A stretch of 64,000 bases of DNA from NCBI GenBank assembly GCA_037833965.1, contig AP031353.1:14076501-14140500 (forward strand), in the 5' to 3' direction. Below are positions 63,563 through 64,000 of the stretch, piece by piece (positions within the stretch are counted from its first letter, which is position 1; each line of letters opens with the position of its first letter). The stretch is from Marchantia polymorpha subsp. ruderalis (lineage: Eukaryota; Streptophyta; Marchantiopsida; Marchantiales; Marchantiaceae). The position numbers were made by a program, and so were the translations under genes. The notes beneath the pieces are model-generated. The model was given only the letters and a program-made list of their open reading frames with translations. It was not told where the DNA came from and searched no databases.

Positions 63563-64000
63563 GGGACAATGGTTGAGGCAGGTAGGAGAAGTTATGGTGT
63601 ATATAAATACAGCTGACGTGAGGTTTACTTTAGGCTTTTGCTGTAAATATGATGTTCTTTGTTTGGATGGGAAAATTCAATTGAAATGCAAAGAACCTTT
63701 ATTAGCTACAAGTGGTGACCAAAACAGCTGGAGCTCTATCTGGTTGAATTTTACGATCTTGCACATTGACCCTCTTGCTTGTATGGGATCTGAGCTCAGA
63801 ACATATAATATCATCTTCTTGCCCCCTCAACGTGGATGTGCCCACATCCATGCCGACACATTCCAAAAGTATATGGTTGCAAGACAACGTCCCAGGGTCC
63901 TGGTCGTAATTGGACCTTTGAGTTCCAAAACATGGGTACAGTCTCAACATACTCTTAACAATGCTTCTGCGTGTTTGGTGAAGTCCCAGTTTCTTTGGTA
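63563..64000. other. 3' flank of the TPR gene
   Basis: It contains the 3' UTR of the TPR gene. A minus-strand open frame at 63702-63950 shows no recognised family motif. Confidence 0.4.

Noticed and set aside
1-64000. CRISPR arrays, bacterial operons, phage genes or rRNA genes
   Set aside because: None were seen; spliced plant-type genes throughout make a prokaryotic reading untenable.

Overview
The window looks like nuclear DNA of a land plant. It holds intron-rich genes, a plastid oleate (omega-6) desaturase with a transit peptide, an NPF/PTR transporter, a tRNA-Trp(CCA) of plant type and decayed LTR retrotransposons. Two genes, a multi-TSP1 membrane protein and a proteinase-K-like secreted subtilase, are unusual for flowering plants. 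They suggest a bryophyte, perhaps a liverwort or moss. That placement is inference; no marker in the window settles the species.

Layout. 1-2.1 kb: nothing firmly assigned. 2.1-9.4 kb (-): a CPSF-A/DDB1/SF3B3-superfamily beta-propeller gene whose first and last exons are unresolved. 9.8-18.9 kb: AT-rich, transposon-derived DNA with a Ty3/gypsy gag relic and a truncated Ty1/copia element on the minus strand, including its tRNA-Met-type primer site. 19.5-22.8 kb (+): an NPF transporter that has lost the ExxER proton-coupling motif. 25.0-33.3 kb (-): a single-pass membrane protein with about four thrombospondin type-1 repeats, EGF-like modules and a cytoplasmic PPxY tail. 33.6-39.7 kb (-): a secreted subtilase with all catalytic residues and a PPC-like tail. 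40.9 kb (+): tRNA-Trp fused to an 87-bp tandem array. 43.4-45.3 kb (+): RNA polymerase III subunit RPC8, with a palindromic telo-box upstream. 46.2-48.9 kb (-): a CDK5RAP1/MiaB-type methylthiotransferase with an organelle presequence. 53.3-56.4 kb (+): FAD6. 58.3-59.8 kb (+): a DUF218 membrane protein. 62.7-63.6 kb (+): a TTC33-like TPR protein.

Most genes are unrelated housekeeping functions, as expected in a plant nuclear genome. The exception is the same-strand pair of the TSP1 membrane protein and the subtilase, both entering the secretory pathway. Their architectures recall extracellular-matrix proteins and proteases of animals, and they are the most interesting part of the window. Exon boundaries were placed by hand from GT/AG signals, reading phase and remembered family motifs; no alignment or transcript data were available.
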